Numbered from the stretch's first letter, positions 1 through 6,765 are shown. The stretch is DNA of 10,503 bases from Promethearchaeum sp. (GCA_030611625.1 JAUWPK010000084.1:1-10503), one strand, 5' to 3'. The notes: generated from the sequence alone by a model not told the origin. Translations and numbers: made by a program.

Positions 1-707
1 ATAGGTATCCAATAACCAATTATATAAGAAATTCCGATAGCAAATAAACCTACAAGCAACATTTCTATCCCAGATTTCAACCAATTAACCCCTGTAACAA
101 ATGTCTTTATTGACCCAGCTAAGAATAATCCACCAAAAGTGACTCCCGTAGCAATCCAAAATAGTGTCATATCCAAGATGCTTGACTGAAATAGAAACAA
201 ATATGGTAATACAGGAAATAAGGCGCCTAATATAAAGGAAAAGAAAATAACGATAGAAGTTTTAATTCCAGGTGCTTGTTCAATTTCCGTAACTCCTAAT
301 TCTTCAATTATCATCTCCCTAACCCAAAGATCTTCATCTTGAGTTATTTTATCAACAATTTTTTCTAAAATTTCACCTTCAAATCCTTTTTTTTTGTAAA
401 TCATCCGAATTTCTTCCTTTTCGATGTCCGGACATAGTTTAGTTTCGAGACGTTCCTGATCAATTTCATGCTTGTAATATTCGTGTTCACCCTTTCCACT
501 AATAAACTCTCCCGCAGCCATACTTATTGCTCCTGCAATAGTTGCTGCTAGTAATGAAATCAAAATAATTTTTGGTGATTGACCCGCACCTGTAATACCC
601 GCAAGAAGGGCGAATATAGAAACAATTCCGTCATTCATACCAAAAGTAACTTGTCGGATGAGTTCTCCCCCTTCCAAATGAAATTTATCAATATATGGTT
701 TTGACAA
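1..707 (-). CDS. VIT1/CCC1-family iron/manganese transporter (partial, C-terminus off window)
   Basis: Membrane protein of the VIT1/CCC1 family, which moves Fe2+ or Mn2+ out of the cytosol. I translated 235 codons from a TTG at 707-705; there is no in-frame ATG near the family N-terminus, and the TTG has an AGGAG 8 bases upstream. Visible parts: a first membrane segment around residues 20-42 with the family motif TFGMNDGIVS (D26), a second around 46-69 (SMAAGEFISG, M63, E67), a charged cytoplasmic metal-binding helical region about 70-150 rich in Glu (EYYKHEIDQERLE), then three hydrophobic segments to the window edge. D26 and M63 sit where the plant VIT1 has its pore Asp and Met (from memory of the family). 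It follows the rubrerythrin gene by 20 bases, so the two are probably co-transcribed. The family is secure; Fe versus Mn is not decided by the sequence. Confidence 0.88.
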   Translation of the reverse strand, partial: MSKPYIDKFHLEGGELIRQVTFGMNDGIVSIFALLAGITGAGQSPKIILISLLAATIAGAISMAAGEFISGKGEHEYYKHEIDQERLETKLCPDIEKEEIRMIYKKKGFEGEILEKIVDKITQDEDLWVREMIIEELGVTEIEQAPGIKTSIVIFFSFILGALFPVLPYLFLFQSSILDMTLFWIATGVTFGGLFLAGSIKTFVTGVNWLKSGIEMLLVGLFAIGISYIIGYWIP

Positions 708-715
708 TTTTTTTT

Positions 716-720
716 CTCCT
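716..720 (-). promoter_or_regulatory. Shine-Dalgarno site for the TTG-started VIT1-like gene
   Basis: The minus strand reads AGGAG here, 8 bases before TTG at 707-705. It sits in the 20-base gap after the rubrerythrin stop and is the main reason for choosing the TTG start. Confidence 0.65.
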
Positions 721-727
721 AATTATA

Positions 728-1279
728 TTAATCTCTTTTTACTTTATAATAAAAAGCTGGATCATGTCCACAAATTGGGCAAATTTTGGTTGGTTCTGTA
801 AAGATTAAGTTTCCGCAAACTTTGCAAATGTAAATTTCTGAACAATCCAAATCTTTTCCTTGTTCAATAAATTTCAAAGCCAGTTTTAATGCTTTATAGT
901 GCGTATATTCAACATCGCGTGCCCATTCGAATGAAAGTTGAGCAACTTTTTGCATGGGATTTTTTTTATCTTTCTTGATTTCTTTAATAAAAGAGGGATA
1001 CATCTTTTTATTTTCCCAAAGTTCCGCATCCATTGCATCCTTTACATTTTCAACAGTTGTTCCGCTGGTAAATTCTTCACTTTCTGGTGTGTAATCTTCA
1101 TCTAATGCATTTTTATGGTTATTTATATGAATTTTCTCAGCTGCAGTCAAAGCTTTAAATAAATAAGTGATATTATCAAATCCTTCACTCTTTGCAATTT
1201 CAGCGAATTTTGAATATTTTTGTGTAGCTAAAAATTCTCCATTAAGTGCTTTTTTTAAATAGTCTTTTAATATACTCAT
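728..1279 (-). CDS. Rubrerythrin (ferritin-like di-iron domain plus rubredoxin-like domain)
   Basis: Rubrerythrins are cytosolic peroxide-reducing di-iron proteins of anaerobes; electrons pass through the C-terminal rubredoxin-like iron site. Residues 1-140 form the four-helix ferritin-like domain with ligand-type residues E15, E48 with H51 (AAEKIH), E86 with E89, and E118/E124 with H127 (DVEYTHYKAL). Residues 150-183 form the rubredoxin-like knuckle with C152-x2-C155 and C167-x2-C170 (CKVCG, CPICG). The length of 183 residues is normal for the family. The gene is first in a probable two-gene unit with the VIT1-like transporter. Its start lies 41 bases from the divergent gene at 1321, so the two promoters must be packed into this AT-rich gap or overlap the coding ends. 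No clear Shine-Dalgarno is visible. Confidence 0.93.
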   Translation of the reverse strand: MSILKDYLKKALNGEFLATQKYSKFAEIAKSEGFDNITYLFKALTAAEKIHINNHKNALDEDYTPESEEFTSGTTVENVKDAMDAELWENKKMYPSFIKEIKKDKKNPMQKVAQLSFEWARDVEYTHYKALKLALKFIEQGKDLDCSEIYICKVCGNLIFTEPTKICPICGHDPAFYYKVKRD

Positions 1280-1320
1280 AGAATCAATAAAAATAATAAT
1301 GAATAATAATGAAATAAATC

Positions 1321-1938
1321 ATGCGATTTTTTTGCCCTAATTACCAAGATCACCCCGAGGAAACAGACAACAAAACTTTTTTGGCTTTAATGCTTAAAAA
1401 AAGACCTGAATATGCAATAGTATGGGATGTTACTGGAAAAGATGTCAGAGAATTTCATAAAAAAGTGTGGGTAACTCAATACGTTGTAATTAGTGATAAG
1501 GTAGTATATTACTCCCAGTCAAAACATTATGCTACTCGCGCCCAAGTCTTGTATAATTTGAAAAAAATCGTTCATATCGAATCTGATGAACAATGGGATG
1601 AATATCTGCCTGTTGGAGAGATGTTTAAACCAATTAGATTTTACTCCCCCGATATTACTGAAGAACCTGAAGAAATTGCTCTAGAAGATTTTATTAGCAA
1701 AATGATTGAAATTAGGCCTCTATATGCAGTATTATGGGATGTTTCGCTCGAAGATATTGAATATATCTCATCTAGGGCTTGGGTAGTTAGTTATATGCCC
1801 GTTATTGATGATATAATTTACTATAGTTATGCAAAACATTATGCTTTCCAAGCACAGAAAAGATTCAAAATCCCAAATAGGAAAAAAATAGCAATTCAAG
1901 AACCAGAAATGAGCCATCTTGCTAAAGTTCAATCCTAA
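1321..1938 (+). CDS. Unknown protein made of two tandem copies of a ~100-residue module
   Basis: I do not recognise this 205-residue protein. It is built from two diverged copies of one module with an exact 104-residue offset and no gaps: R28-P29 matches R132-P133, W35-D36-V37 matches W139-D140-V141, W50 matches W154, YYS 63-65 matches 167-169, KHYA 68-71 matches 172-175, and Q75 matches Q179. Conserved aromatic and His residues suggest a folded ligand- or protein-binding domain; there is no signal peptide, membrane segment or cysteine pattern, so it is probably cytosolic. The start at 1321 is the first usable ATG, since upstream ATGs at 1299 and 1309 are in other frames and soon hit stops. 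No Shine-Dalgarno is visible, so a leaderless mRNA is possible. It diverges from the rubrerythrin gene and overlaps the convergent acetyltransferase gene by 4 bases at the 3' end. Confidence 0.8.
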   Translation: MRFFCPNYQDHPEETDNKTFLALMLKKRPEYAIVWDVTGKDVREFHKKVWVTQYVVISDKVVYYSQSKHYATRAQVLYNLKKIVHIESDEQWDEYLPVGEMFKPIRFYSPDITEEPEEIALEDFISKMIEIRPLYAVLWDVSLEDIEYISSRAWVVSYMPVIDDIIYYSYAKHYAFQAQKRFKIPNRKKIAIQEPEMSHLAKVQS

Positions 1939-2777
1939 ATCTCTTTTTTTTCATATATTCTATTCTTTTTAAACCATTCAATCGCAAAATCAATTAATTT
2001 GTGTTGAGGTATTATTTTGCAGGTTGCTTGACCAACTTTTCCCGGAATATAATTAATTGATTTTTCAAAAGATTCACCCACAGTAATAAAATCATCATCA
2101 TCATATATCAAATCTTCCCATTCTACCCATTTTCGGATCCCATCTACATTCATTGCCGCTCCTTGAATTTCTCTAGGTTGATTTGGAAGATTTGCACGAA
2201 ATTCGGCTAAATGCAAAGATGTGTTATTTCCGTGATTTACTCCAAGTAAAACCACTTTACCCTTTAATTCATAGATTTTAGAAAGAGGACAATCATTTCC
2301 AAAAACTGGGGATACTAAATGTTTGTTTGTGATGAATTCTGCAAGCTTTCCCCAAGCTGAAAAAGATTCTTGAGGGTGAGATGATCTTAATACTCCAGGA
2401 AAGGTTCGAAATGTTTCAGCAATTCTTCCCATAGAGCGGGTTGAGCTATATTTTGGATTGAATGCTGGTTGGTTATCTTTAATTATCTGCCACCAATCTT
2501 TTGGAACGGGAGGATAATGCCAAAGTATAGGATTGCTATTTTCGGTTGTAAATGAAGGCATTATAATAGTTCCTTCTTCAGTAATTACTTTTTGGAGAGC
2601 TTTGATAACAGCAACTGGACCTCCAACTGTCCAACCAAGTTTACTGAGGGAGCTATGAACTAAAATGATATCCCCTTTCTTTAGTCCAATTCGTTCAAAA
2701 TCAGATATTAGGGTGTTTATAGTATTTGGGTTTACAGTATTTTTGACAGTCGCGCCTTCTTTTTCCCAATGGTCCAT
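1935..2777 (-). CDS. AAC(3)-family (Antibiotic_NAT) N-acetyltransferase
   Basis: Acetyl-CoA-dependent N-acetyltransferase of the AAC(3)/YokD/FrbF fold, unrelated to GNAT enzymes. The 280 residues match the family length. Visible motifs are VHSSLSKLGW with VGGP at 40-54 (CoA-binding start), GTIIMPSFT at 68-76, RSSHPQESFSAWG at 130-142, and LLGVNHGNNTSLHLAE at 176-191, with H188 and E191 as the likely catalytic pair. Family members include aminoglycoside resistance enzymes, but many chromosomal copies act on other amines; resistance should not be assumed here. The gene begins 6 bases after the stop of the SDR epimerase gene, so the pair is likely one unit that modifies a sugar or amine intermediate (inference). 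The ATG at 2777 has no evident Shine-Dalgarno, and the first ~15 residues look non-conserved. The last codons overlap the convergent gene ending at 1938. Confidence 0.88.
   Translation of the reverse strand: MDHWEKEGATVKNTVNPNTINTLISDFERIGLKKGDIILVHSSLSKLGWTVGGPVAVIKALQKVITEEGTIIMPSFTTENSNPILWHYPPVPKDWWQIIKDNQPAFNPKYSSTRSMGRIAETFRTFPGVLRSSHPQESFSAWGKLAEFITNKHLVSPVFGNDCPLSKIYELKGKVVLLGVNHGNNTSLHLAEFRANLPNQPREIQGAAMNVDGIRKWVEWEDLIYDDDDFITVGESFEKSINYIPGKVGQATCKIIPQHKLIDFAIEWFKKNRIYEKKEI
1944..1951 (+). terminator. T-tract terminator for the duplicated-module gene
   Basis: A run of eight T residues begins six bases after the stop at 1936-1938, followed by further T-rich sequence to about 1970. 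Archaeal RNA polymerase terminates at such T-tracts. It lies within the 3' end of the convergent acetyltransferase gene, where it encodes Lys codons, so the run could be only coding sequence. Confidence 0.35.
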
Positions 2778-2783
2778 GATTTT

Positions 2784-3785
2784 TTAAAAGTTTGAAGCTT
2801 TTTCAATTTTTTTAAGATGAGAAAGAGCGTTTAGCGTTATTTCTTTAGATGACTTAAGTTTATTGGGAAAACTGGAGGTTAAAAGTTTGCTACAATCCAT
2901 TATTAATGTGTTTTTTTTTGAATAATGAAGCCATTTTTTATTATTTTTAGCTTTCTTTGAAAATATTCCGCAAAACGTTAAAAAACTCTCAACTACCCAC
3001 CAAGGAATATATTTTACTTTTTTTCCTAAATCAGATAAGACTTCCATAATATCAAAGGGCTTTCCTGCAATATTATAAACTCCTGGAAAAGAATTTGAAA
3101 CAGCATAATGCATCGCGTTAACTAAATCATTTTCATCCGTATATTGTATTAAACCAAGTCCAATATTTTTTTGACCAATTCTCCAAAAGACACTTTTTTT
3201 AGAAATTAATTGCCCAAAACTGAATTTCAAATTATCTGTATAGGAAAGAAAGTTAGGTCCAACAATTACATGGGGTCGAAATACTGTAATTTTGATTTCT
3301 GGATGTTTTTTTCCAAAATTATCTATAAAATTTTCATTAAGAGCTTTTGTATAAGAATAATAAAATGAAGTTATATTCTGACCCAATAATGGGGATTCTT
3401 CTGTCAGGAATTCGAAATTTGAATCATTTTTCCCATAAGCTGCAACCGAACTCGAATATATTACCTTCTTAATTCCCAGTTCTGCAGCGATATCAAAAAC
3501 ATTATTAGTTCCATTAACATTGATATTATAAATAGTTTCAGGATCTGGAATGGATCCAATTACAACAAAGGCTAAATGAATCAAAACATCAATATCTTTG
3601 AAAATTTTTCTTAGATCCGATAGATTTCTTACATCCCCTTTCATAAATTGAATTTTATTATGATTTTCACCATTTATGGCTTTTAGATCTAATCCAATTA
3701 TTTGTTCAATGTTTGGATCTTCGATTAGTTTTGGAATTAAACACCGACCTAAAGTAGACGAAATTCCCGTAATTCCTACTCTCAT
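2784..3785 (-). CDS. NAD-dependent epimerase/dehydratase (extended SDR)
   Basis: Extended short-chain dehydrogenase/reductase with an N-terminal NAD(P)-binding Rossmann domain; relatives epimerise, dehydrate or reduce nucleotide sugars or similar substrates. Visible features are the nucleotide-binding motif TGISSTLG at 6-13, acidic D33 after the second strand (favours NAD), GDVRN at 50-54, HLA at 70-72, NVNGTNNV at 89-96, the catalytic SSS at 111-113, and Y143-x3-K147. RPHVIVGP at 170-177 is the usual segment after the active site. One glycine of the normal TGxxGxxG motif is Ser at position 10, a known but less common variant. The C-terminal half (about 180-333) is poorly conserved, so the substrate cannot be named. 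It is the first gene of a unit with the AAC(3)-like gene 6 bases downstream and is divergent from the surface protein gene at 3931. Confidence 0.88.
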   Translation of the reverse strand: MRVGITGISSTLGRCLIPKLIEDPNIEQIIGLDLKAINGENHNKIQFMKGDVRNLSDLRKIFKDIDVLIHLAFVVIGSIPDPETIYNINVNGTNNVFDIAAELGIKKVIYSSSVAAYGKNDSNFEFLTEESPLLGQNITSFYYSYTKALNENFIDNFGKKHPEIKITVFRPHVIVGPNFLSYTDNLKFSFGQLISKKSVFWRIGQKNIGLGLIQYTDENDLVNAMHYAVSNSFPGVYNIAGKPFDIMEVLSDLGKKVKYIPWWVVESFLTFCGIFSKKAKNNKKWLHYSKKNTLIMDCSKLLTSSFPNKLKSSKEITLNALSHLKKIEKASNF

Positions 3786-3930
3786 TGCATAATTTTTAGC
3801 GAATTAATTTAAAAATTTTCTCCAATTACTTCAAAATGACCCAAATTATTAAATACTATAATTACAACTATTGACTAAATTGTGTGTTTTTTGAAAAATT
3901 TTTATTTATTAATGAAAAGTAGATGATAAA

Positions 3931-4674
3931 ATGAAACGAACAAAAATTTATGGAATTAGTGGTTTGATGATTTTAATACTCATCATTCCAATAATAAATG
4001 CTGTTGCAATTTCATCATGGCCAGTGCAAGAAAATGATGAATTGAATTTCTCCTTATCTTATCAATTTTATGATGAAAACAACACTCTTAGTGTAGATGC
4101 TTCAGTAGAATTCTCTGTAATCATTAAAAATGTAGATGAAAATCTCACATATGATGTAAGTTGTGAAGTTGATAATAAAGTTGGTGATTGGGGTAGTGAT
4201 CTGAAAGAATACTGGGAAGGTACAAATTTGACAAGTGGAGAAGAATATTTAATGTTAACAACAGTATTAATTTATGAAGCTTCTTCTTTTGCAGAAAAGG
4301 AAAATTACTGGGCAGAATTAATAAATTTTACAAAGGAATATTTTTGGGCTGATGCGTATACATTTACTACATATAGCGCTGATGAAATCACTAATATGGA
4401 ATTTTCAAGTTCTTCTGATGCTTATGGGTATGAAATAACCGCATCTTGGGATGAATATAAAAATCTTCCTGCTGGGAGTCGTTATGGTAAACGAGAATAT
4501 TCAAAGGATGGTGTTCTATTAATTAGGGAAATTTCAGACCATTGGGTGGAGGGTGGAGGTTCTGATTGGGTATTAGAAAATACAAACCGAATTATAATTC
4601 CGGGTTTTCCCCTCTCTATTCTTGGTTTTTGTTCAATCATTGGTATTATTATTATCTTTCTAAAGAAAAGATAA
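3931..4674 (+). CDS. Secreted surface protein with signal peptide and PGF-type C-terminal anchor
   Basis: A 247-residue cell-surface protein of unknown function. The N-terminus is a Sec signal peptide: MKRTK, a hydrophobic core at 6-22, and a probable cleavage after A26 (NAVA). The middle (about 30-215) is acidic and aromatic, without cysteines, and looks like a beta-rich extracellular domain. Several N-x-S/T sequons (NNT, two NLT, NFT) could be glycosylated. The C-terminus has PGF at 224-226, a membrane helix at 227-244 and a final KKR, the tripartite layout of archaeal CTERM sorting signals (PGF-CTERM and Asgard-type relatives), which are processed by archaeosortases; the helix may instead act as a simple anchor. 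The ATG at 3931 follows GATGAT, a partial match to the archaeal Shine-Dalgarno. It appears to be a single-gene unit. The domain itself matches no family I can name. Confidence 0.8.
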   Translation: MKRTKIYGISGLMILILIIPIINAVAISSWPVQENDELNFSLSYQFYDENNTLSVDASVEFSVIIKNVDENLTYDVSCEVDNKVGDWGSDLKEYWEGTNLTSGEEYLMLTTVLIYEASSFAEKENYWAELINFTKEYFWADAYTFTTYSADEITNMEFSSSSDAYGYEITASWDEYKNLPAGSRYGKREYSKDGVLLIREISDHWVEGGGSDWVLENTNRIIIPGFPLSILGFCSIIGIIIIFLKKR

Positions 4675-4686
4675 AATTCTGTATTT

Positions 4687-4694
4687 TTTATATA
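4687..4694 (+). promoter_or_regulatory. Candidate TATA box for the alkyltransferase gene
   Basis: TTTATATA matches the archaeal TATA consensus (TTTAWATA) at seven of eight positions. It lies 52 bases before the ATG at 4747 and just after the previous stop, implying a start of transcription near 4716-4720 and a leader of about 30 bases. The T-rich sequence may also help end the surface-protein transcript. Confidence 0.4.
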
Positions 4695-4746
4695 TTTGCG
4701 TGAAATTCCAAGTAAAATTTAATAGAAAGATATATCAAAAGAAATT

Positions 4747-5307
4747 ATGTTATTTTTTCAAACAATTTCTACCCGTTTCGGTGAAATATCCATAATTTGG
4801 AAAAATAAAGGCAAATTGATTGCAATACAACGGATTTTTTTAAGTAATTCTTTAAATTCTGCTTCAGACCAGCAAAAAAATAAATTTCCTACGGCTCAAA
4901 GTGGAAACCATTCAGTTATTTCCACTTTATTTGATAAGATACAAAGTTTTTTTAATGGAAATCGTGAGGATTTTTCACTTGAAATTTTGGATTTTTCAGT
5001 CTGCCCTCCTTTTCAGAAACTAGTAATCAAGACAGAAGCAACAATTCCTTATGGAAAGGTTAGCACATATAAGCAAATCGCTCTGCATTTAGAAAAACCC
5101 ACTGCTTCGCGTGCGGTTGCCAATGCATTAGCAAAAAATCCATTTCCGATAATAATTCCCTGTCATCGTACTATTAGAAGTGATGGAAACATCTCAGGAT
5201 ATCAAGGCGGTAATAAAATGAAGAAAGAATTGCTTAATATGGAAGGTGTAGGAATTAATTCCAAGCTTAAAATCAACCTTTCTGAATACTGCTTCTATTT
5301 TAATTAA
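4747..5307 (+). CDS. ogt: Methylated-DNA--protein-cysteine methyltransferase (O6-alkylguanine-DNA alkyltransferase)
   Basis: Suicide DNA-repair protein that moves the alkyl group from O6-alkylguanine to its own cysteine. The conserved C-terminal domain (about 86-168) shows the full active set: the IPYGKVSTYKQIA helix at 100-112 with Y108, the arginine finger R122 in TASRAVANAL, N131 in AKNPFP, and the active-site PCHR with C139-H140-R141, then the closing SGYQGG at 150-155. Y108, R122, N131 and C139 correspond by motif to Y114, R128, N137 and C145 of the human enzyme. The N-terminal 85 residues are poorly conserved, as is usual in the family. Length of 186 residues is normal. It has its own probable promoter and is convergent with the PAQR gene, with 25 bases between their stops. 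Confidence 0.95.
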   Translation: MLFFQTISTRFGEISIIWKNKGKLIAIQRIFLSNSLNSASDQQKNKFPTAQSGNHSVISTLFDKIQSFFNGNREDFSLEILDFSVCPPFQKLVIKTEATIPYGKVSTYKQIALHLEKPTASRAVANALAKNPFPIIIPCHRTIRSDGNISGYQGGNKMKKELLNMEGVGINSKLKINLSEYCFYFN

Positions 5308-5310
5308 TTC

Positions 5311-5320
5311 AAAAAAAAAA
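5311..5320 (-). terminator. T-tract terminator after the PAQR-family gene
   Basis: On the minus strand this is ten consecutive T residues, starting 12 bases beyond the stop at 5333-5335; a shorter T run lies at 5325-5330. It is a plausible archaeal intrinsic termination signal in the short gap between convergent genes. There is no comparable T-run on the plus strand for the alkyltransferase gene. Confidence 0.45.
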
Positions 5321-5332
5321 TAATAAAAAATC

Positions 5333-6049
5333 CTATAGAGCTCGAAATATCACAATATAAAATAAGGCATTACCCAAAAGTACACATACATGAAAAAGAT
5401 CATGAGATCCAAATACTCCTGGAAATAATTTTGGTTTTCTTAATATATACATGAGCGCTCCAATTGAATAGGTGAATCCAGCAATAACCGCTAAAATAAA
5501 ATCAATTCGGGGCATAACCAGAAATATAAGATAACCCGGAATAACAGCCATCCAACCTTGAAGAAGATAAATCCCAGCAGTGACCCAGCGTGGAGAATTG
5601 ATCCAAATCAATTTTAAAATCAATCCTGCTCCGACGATCGTCCATTGTCCAACAAGAATTCCAATTCGCCAAGCTCCCGTTAAATAAATATAAGATATTG
5701 GAGTATAAGTACCCGCTATCATAAAAAATATAGCGATTTGATCTATTCTTGTCCAGAAAAATATATGATCCTCCGATGTTTTTAAGGAGTGACAGACTGT
5801 GCTTGCAATAAATAACAAAGTAACCGCTGTACCATATAAAATACTAACAAATATTTTAATTGGGTCTCCTGAACTTTTAATAACTAAAAATATAGTTCCG
5901 ATTGCTGTCAAGATTGCTCCGATCAGATGTGAATAAACCGAAAAACGTTCTTCGGGACGTTTAATGAAACTTTTAAATTTTTTTACAGGAGAACTAATAG
6001 TAAGATTTTCCTTTTCTACATTATTTTCAAAATTTACAGTTTGTGCCAT
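5333..6049 (-). CDS. PAQR / hemolysin III family membrane protein
   Basis: Seven-helix integral membrane protein of the PAQR/hemolysin III (YqfA/TrhA) family. The 238 residues start with a polar cytoplasmic stretch of about 35, then RPEERFSVYSHLIGA, a typical family opening. The three metal-site motifs are present: S83-x3-H87 (STVCHS) at the end of helix 2, D103 in RIDQIAIF, and H216-D217-x2-H220 (GSHDLFH) before the last helix; together these form the zinc-hydrolase-like site shared with adiponectin receptors and ceramidases. Bacterial members have been linked to membrane homeostasis, while the hemolysin label is historical. The archaeal role is unknown. A GGAG lies 10 bases before the ATG and a strong TATA box is at 6113-6120, so it is probably transcribed alone. 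Confidence 0.92.
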   Translation of the reverse strand: MAQTVNFENNVEKENLTISSPVKKFKSFIKRPEERFSVYSHLIGAILTAIGTIFLVIKSSGDPIKIFVSILYGTAVTLLFIASTVCHSLKTSEDHIFFWTRIDQIAIFFMIAGTYTPISYIYLTGAWRIGILVGQWTIVGAGLILKLIWINSPRWVTAGIYLLQGWMAVIPGYLIFLVMPRIDFILAVIAGFTYSIGALMYILRKPKLFPGVFGSHDLFHVCVLLGNALFYIVIFRAL

Positions 6050-6059
6050 GAAAAATATT

Positions 6060-6063
6060 CTCC
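6060..6063 (-). promoter_or_regulatory. Shine-Dalgarno of the PAQR-family gene
   Basis: GGAG on the minus strand, 10 bases before the ATG at 6049-6047. It supports this start over internal alternatives. Confidence 0.5.
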
Positions 6064-6112
6064 ACTTTTAAGAAATTGGTTAAAATGGTGTAAGATATTA
6101 TTTGATTCCCAA

Positions 6113-6120
6113 TATTTAAA
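6113..6120 (-). promoter_or_regulatory. Candidate TATA box for the PAQR-family gene
   Basis: The minus strand reads TTTAAATA, an exact match to the archaeal TATA consensus, 64-71 bases upstream of the ATG. Transcription would start near 6088-6092 and give a leader of about 40 bases that includes the GGAG site. Confidence 0.5.
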
Positions 6121-6167
6121 TGTTATTGTTAGATCTATATAGGCACAATGAAAGTTGTAAACATATT

Positions 6168-6446
6168 TTAAAATACATATCTATCATACACTTTGAGAAT
6201 TTCTTTTGACCAATCTATTAAATCACAATTCTGGTAAAATTTACAGGATTTTTTGCATTTTTCGTTAAGTAAATATAAGAAATCCTCAAAATTAGAAAAA
6301 GTGATTTCATCTGAAATCTTGATACTGGAATTTGGTTTTTGGCAAAACGAACCTAGATTATATCTTGCCAATTCCATAATTTCGTAAAATTCAGATGTTT
6401 CTGAATTGGATAATTGGGCTTGTGGCATTATTGCACTCTTTGACAT
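6168..6446 (-). CDS. Small four-cysteine protein of unknown function
   Basis: I do not recognise this 92-residue protein. It has four cysteines, C35, C64, C68 and C74. The last three form a C-x3-C-x5-C cluster in a Lys-rich stretch (KCKKSCKFYQNCD), which could bind zinc or an iron-sulfur cluster together with C35 (inference). The N-terminal 20 residues are Ser/Gln/Glu-rich and likely disordered. The rest looks mainly helical, with no signal peptide or membrane segment. No Shine-Dalgarno precedes the ATG. It stands between the PAQR gene (118-base gap) and the promoter region of the sulfur operon, from which it diverges. A regulatory role for the operon is conceivable, but nothing visible, such as a helix-turn-helix, supports it. 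Confidence 0.6.
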   Translation of the reverse strand: MSKSAIMPQAQLSNSETSEFYEIMELARYNLGSFCQKPNSSIKISDEITFSNFEDFLYLLNEKCKKSCKFYQNCDLIDWSKEILKVYDRYVF

Positions 6447-6716
6447 AAAAAAAAGAGATTAAAAAAGTAATTTAAAAGGAAATAGTGCTTTGATTTTTTA
6501 AACTCTAAAATCTATTTTCAGATTTTAATAATTCCTTCTTCAAGTCAATAATCAAATTTTTATGATCATTACAAAAGAAAAAAATCAAAATTTCTATTTT
6601 TTTTGATCAAAATTCCAATAAAAAAAATTAAAATCAAACATTTTATTGTCAATATTAATAAATAAACGTTCAAATTTTTTCATTTTTAAGAAATTCAATA
6701 ATCGAATAGCTAAAAA

Positions 6717-6740
6717 TTTTAAATGTAAGCAAAATATATT
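6717..6740 (+). promoter_or_regulatory. Candidate TATA region of the sulfur operon
   Basis: Two TATA-like elements occur: TTTTAAAT at 6717-6724 and AAAATATATT at 6731-6740. Either would place the transcription start between about 6745 and 6765, on or just past the inverted repeat and 35-55 bases before the first ATG. In such AT-rich DNA the choice is uncertain. Confidence 0.3.
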
Positions 6741-6743
6741 ACA

Positions 6744-6765
6744 AATTATCGAGTATTCGATGATT
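6744..6765. promoter_or_regulatory. Inverted repeat, candidate operator of the sulfur operon
   Basis: Two 9-base arms, AATTATCGA (6744-6752) and TCGATGATT (6757-6765), are inverted copies with one mismatch around a GTAT spacer; the inner five bases (ATCGA/TCGAT) are perfect. A related element, AATAATCGAAT, lies at 6697-6707. The C/G-containing half-sites stand out from the surrounding A/T DNA, and the site sits where a repressor would cover the start of transcription. Confidence 0.35.

Noticed and set aside
1299..1320. Upstream ATGs at 1299 and 1309 as alternative starts for the duplicated-module protein
   Set aside because: Both are in different frames from the 205-residue reading frame and end at stops within a few codons.
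1935..2777. Calling the AAC(3)-family gene an aminoglycoside resistance gene
   Set aside because: The fold and motifs fit the family, but the SDR neighbour and probable archaeal host give no reason to expect aminoglycosides as substrate.
5333..6049. Calling the PAQR-family protein a hemolysin or virulence factor
   Set aside because: The hemolysin III name is historical; the sequence shows only the seven-helix fold and the His/Asp metal-site motifs.
6560..6650. Repeated A/T motifs (ATCAAAATT copies) resembling a small repeat array
   Set aside because: The copies are short, irregularly spaced and explained by low-complexity A/T sequence; there are no unique spacers of even length, so this is not a CRISPR array.
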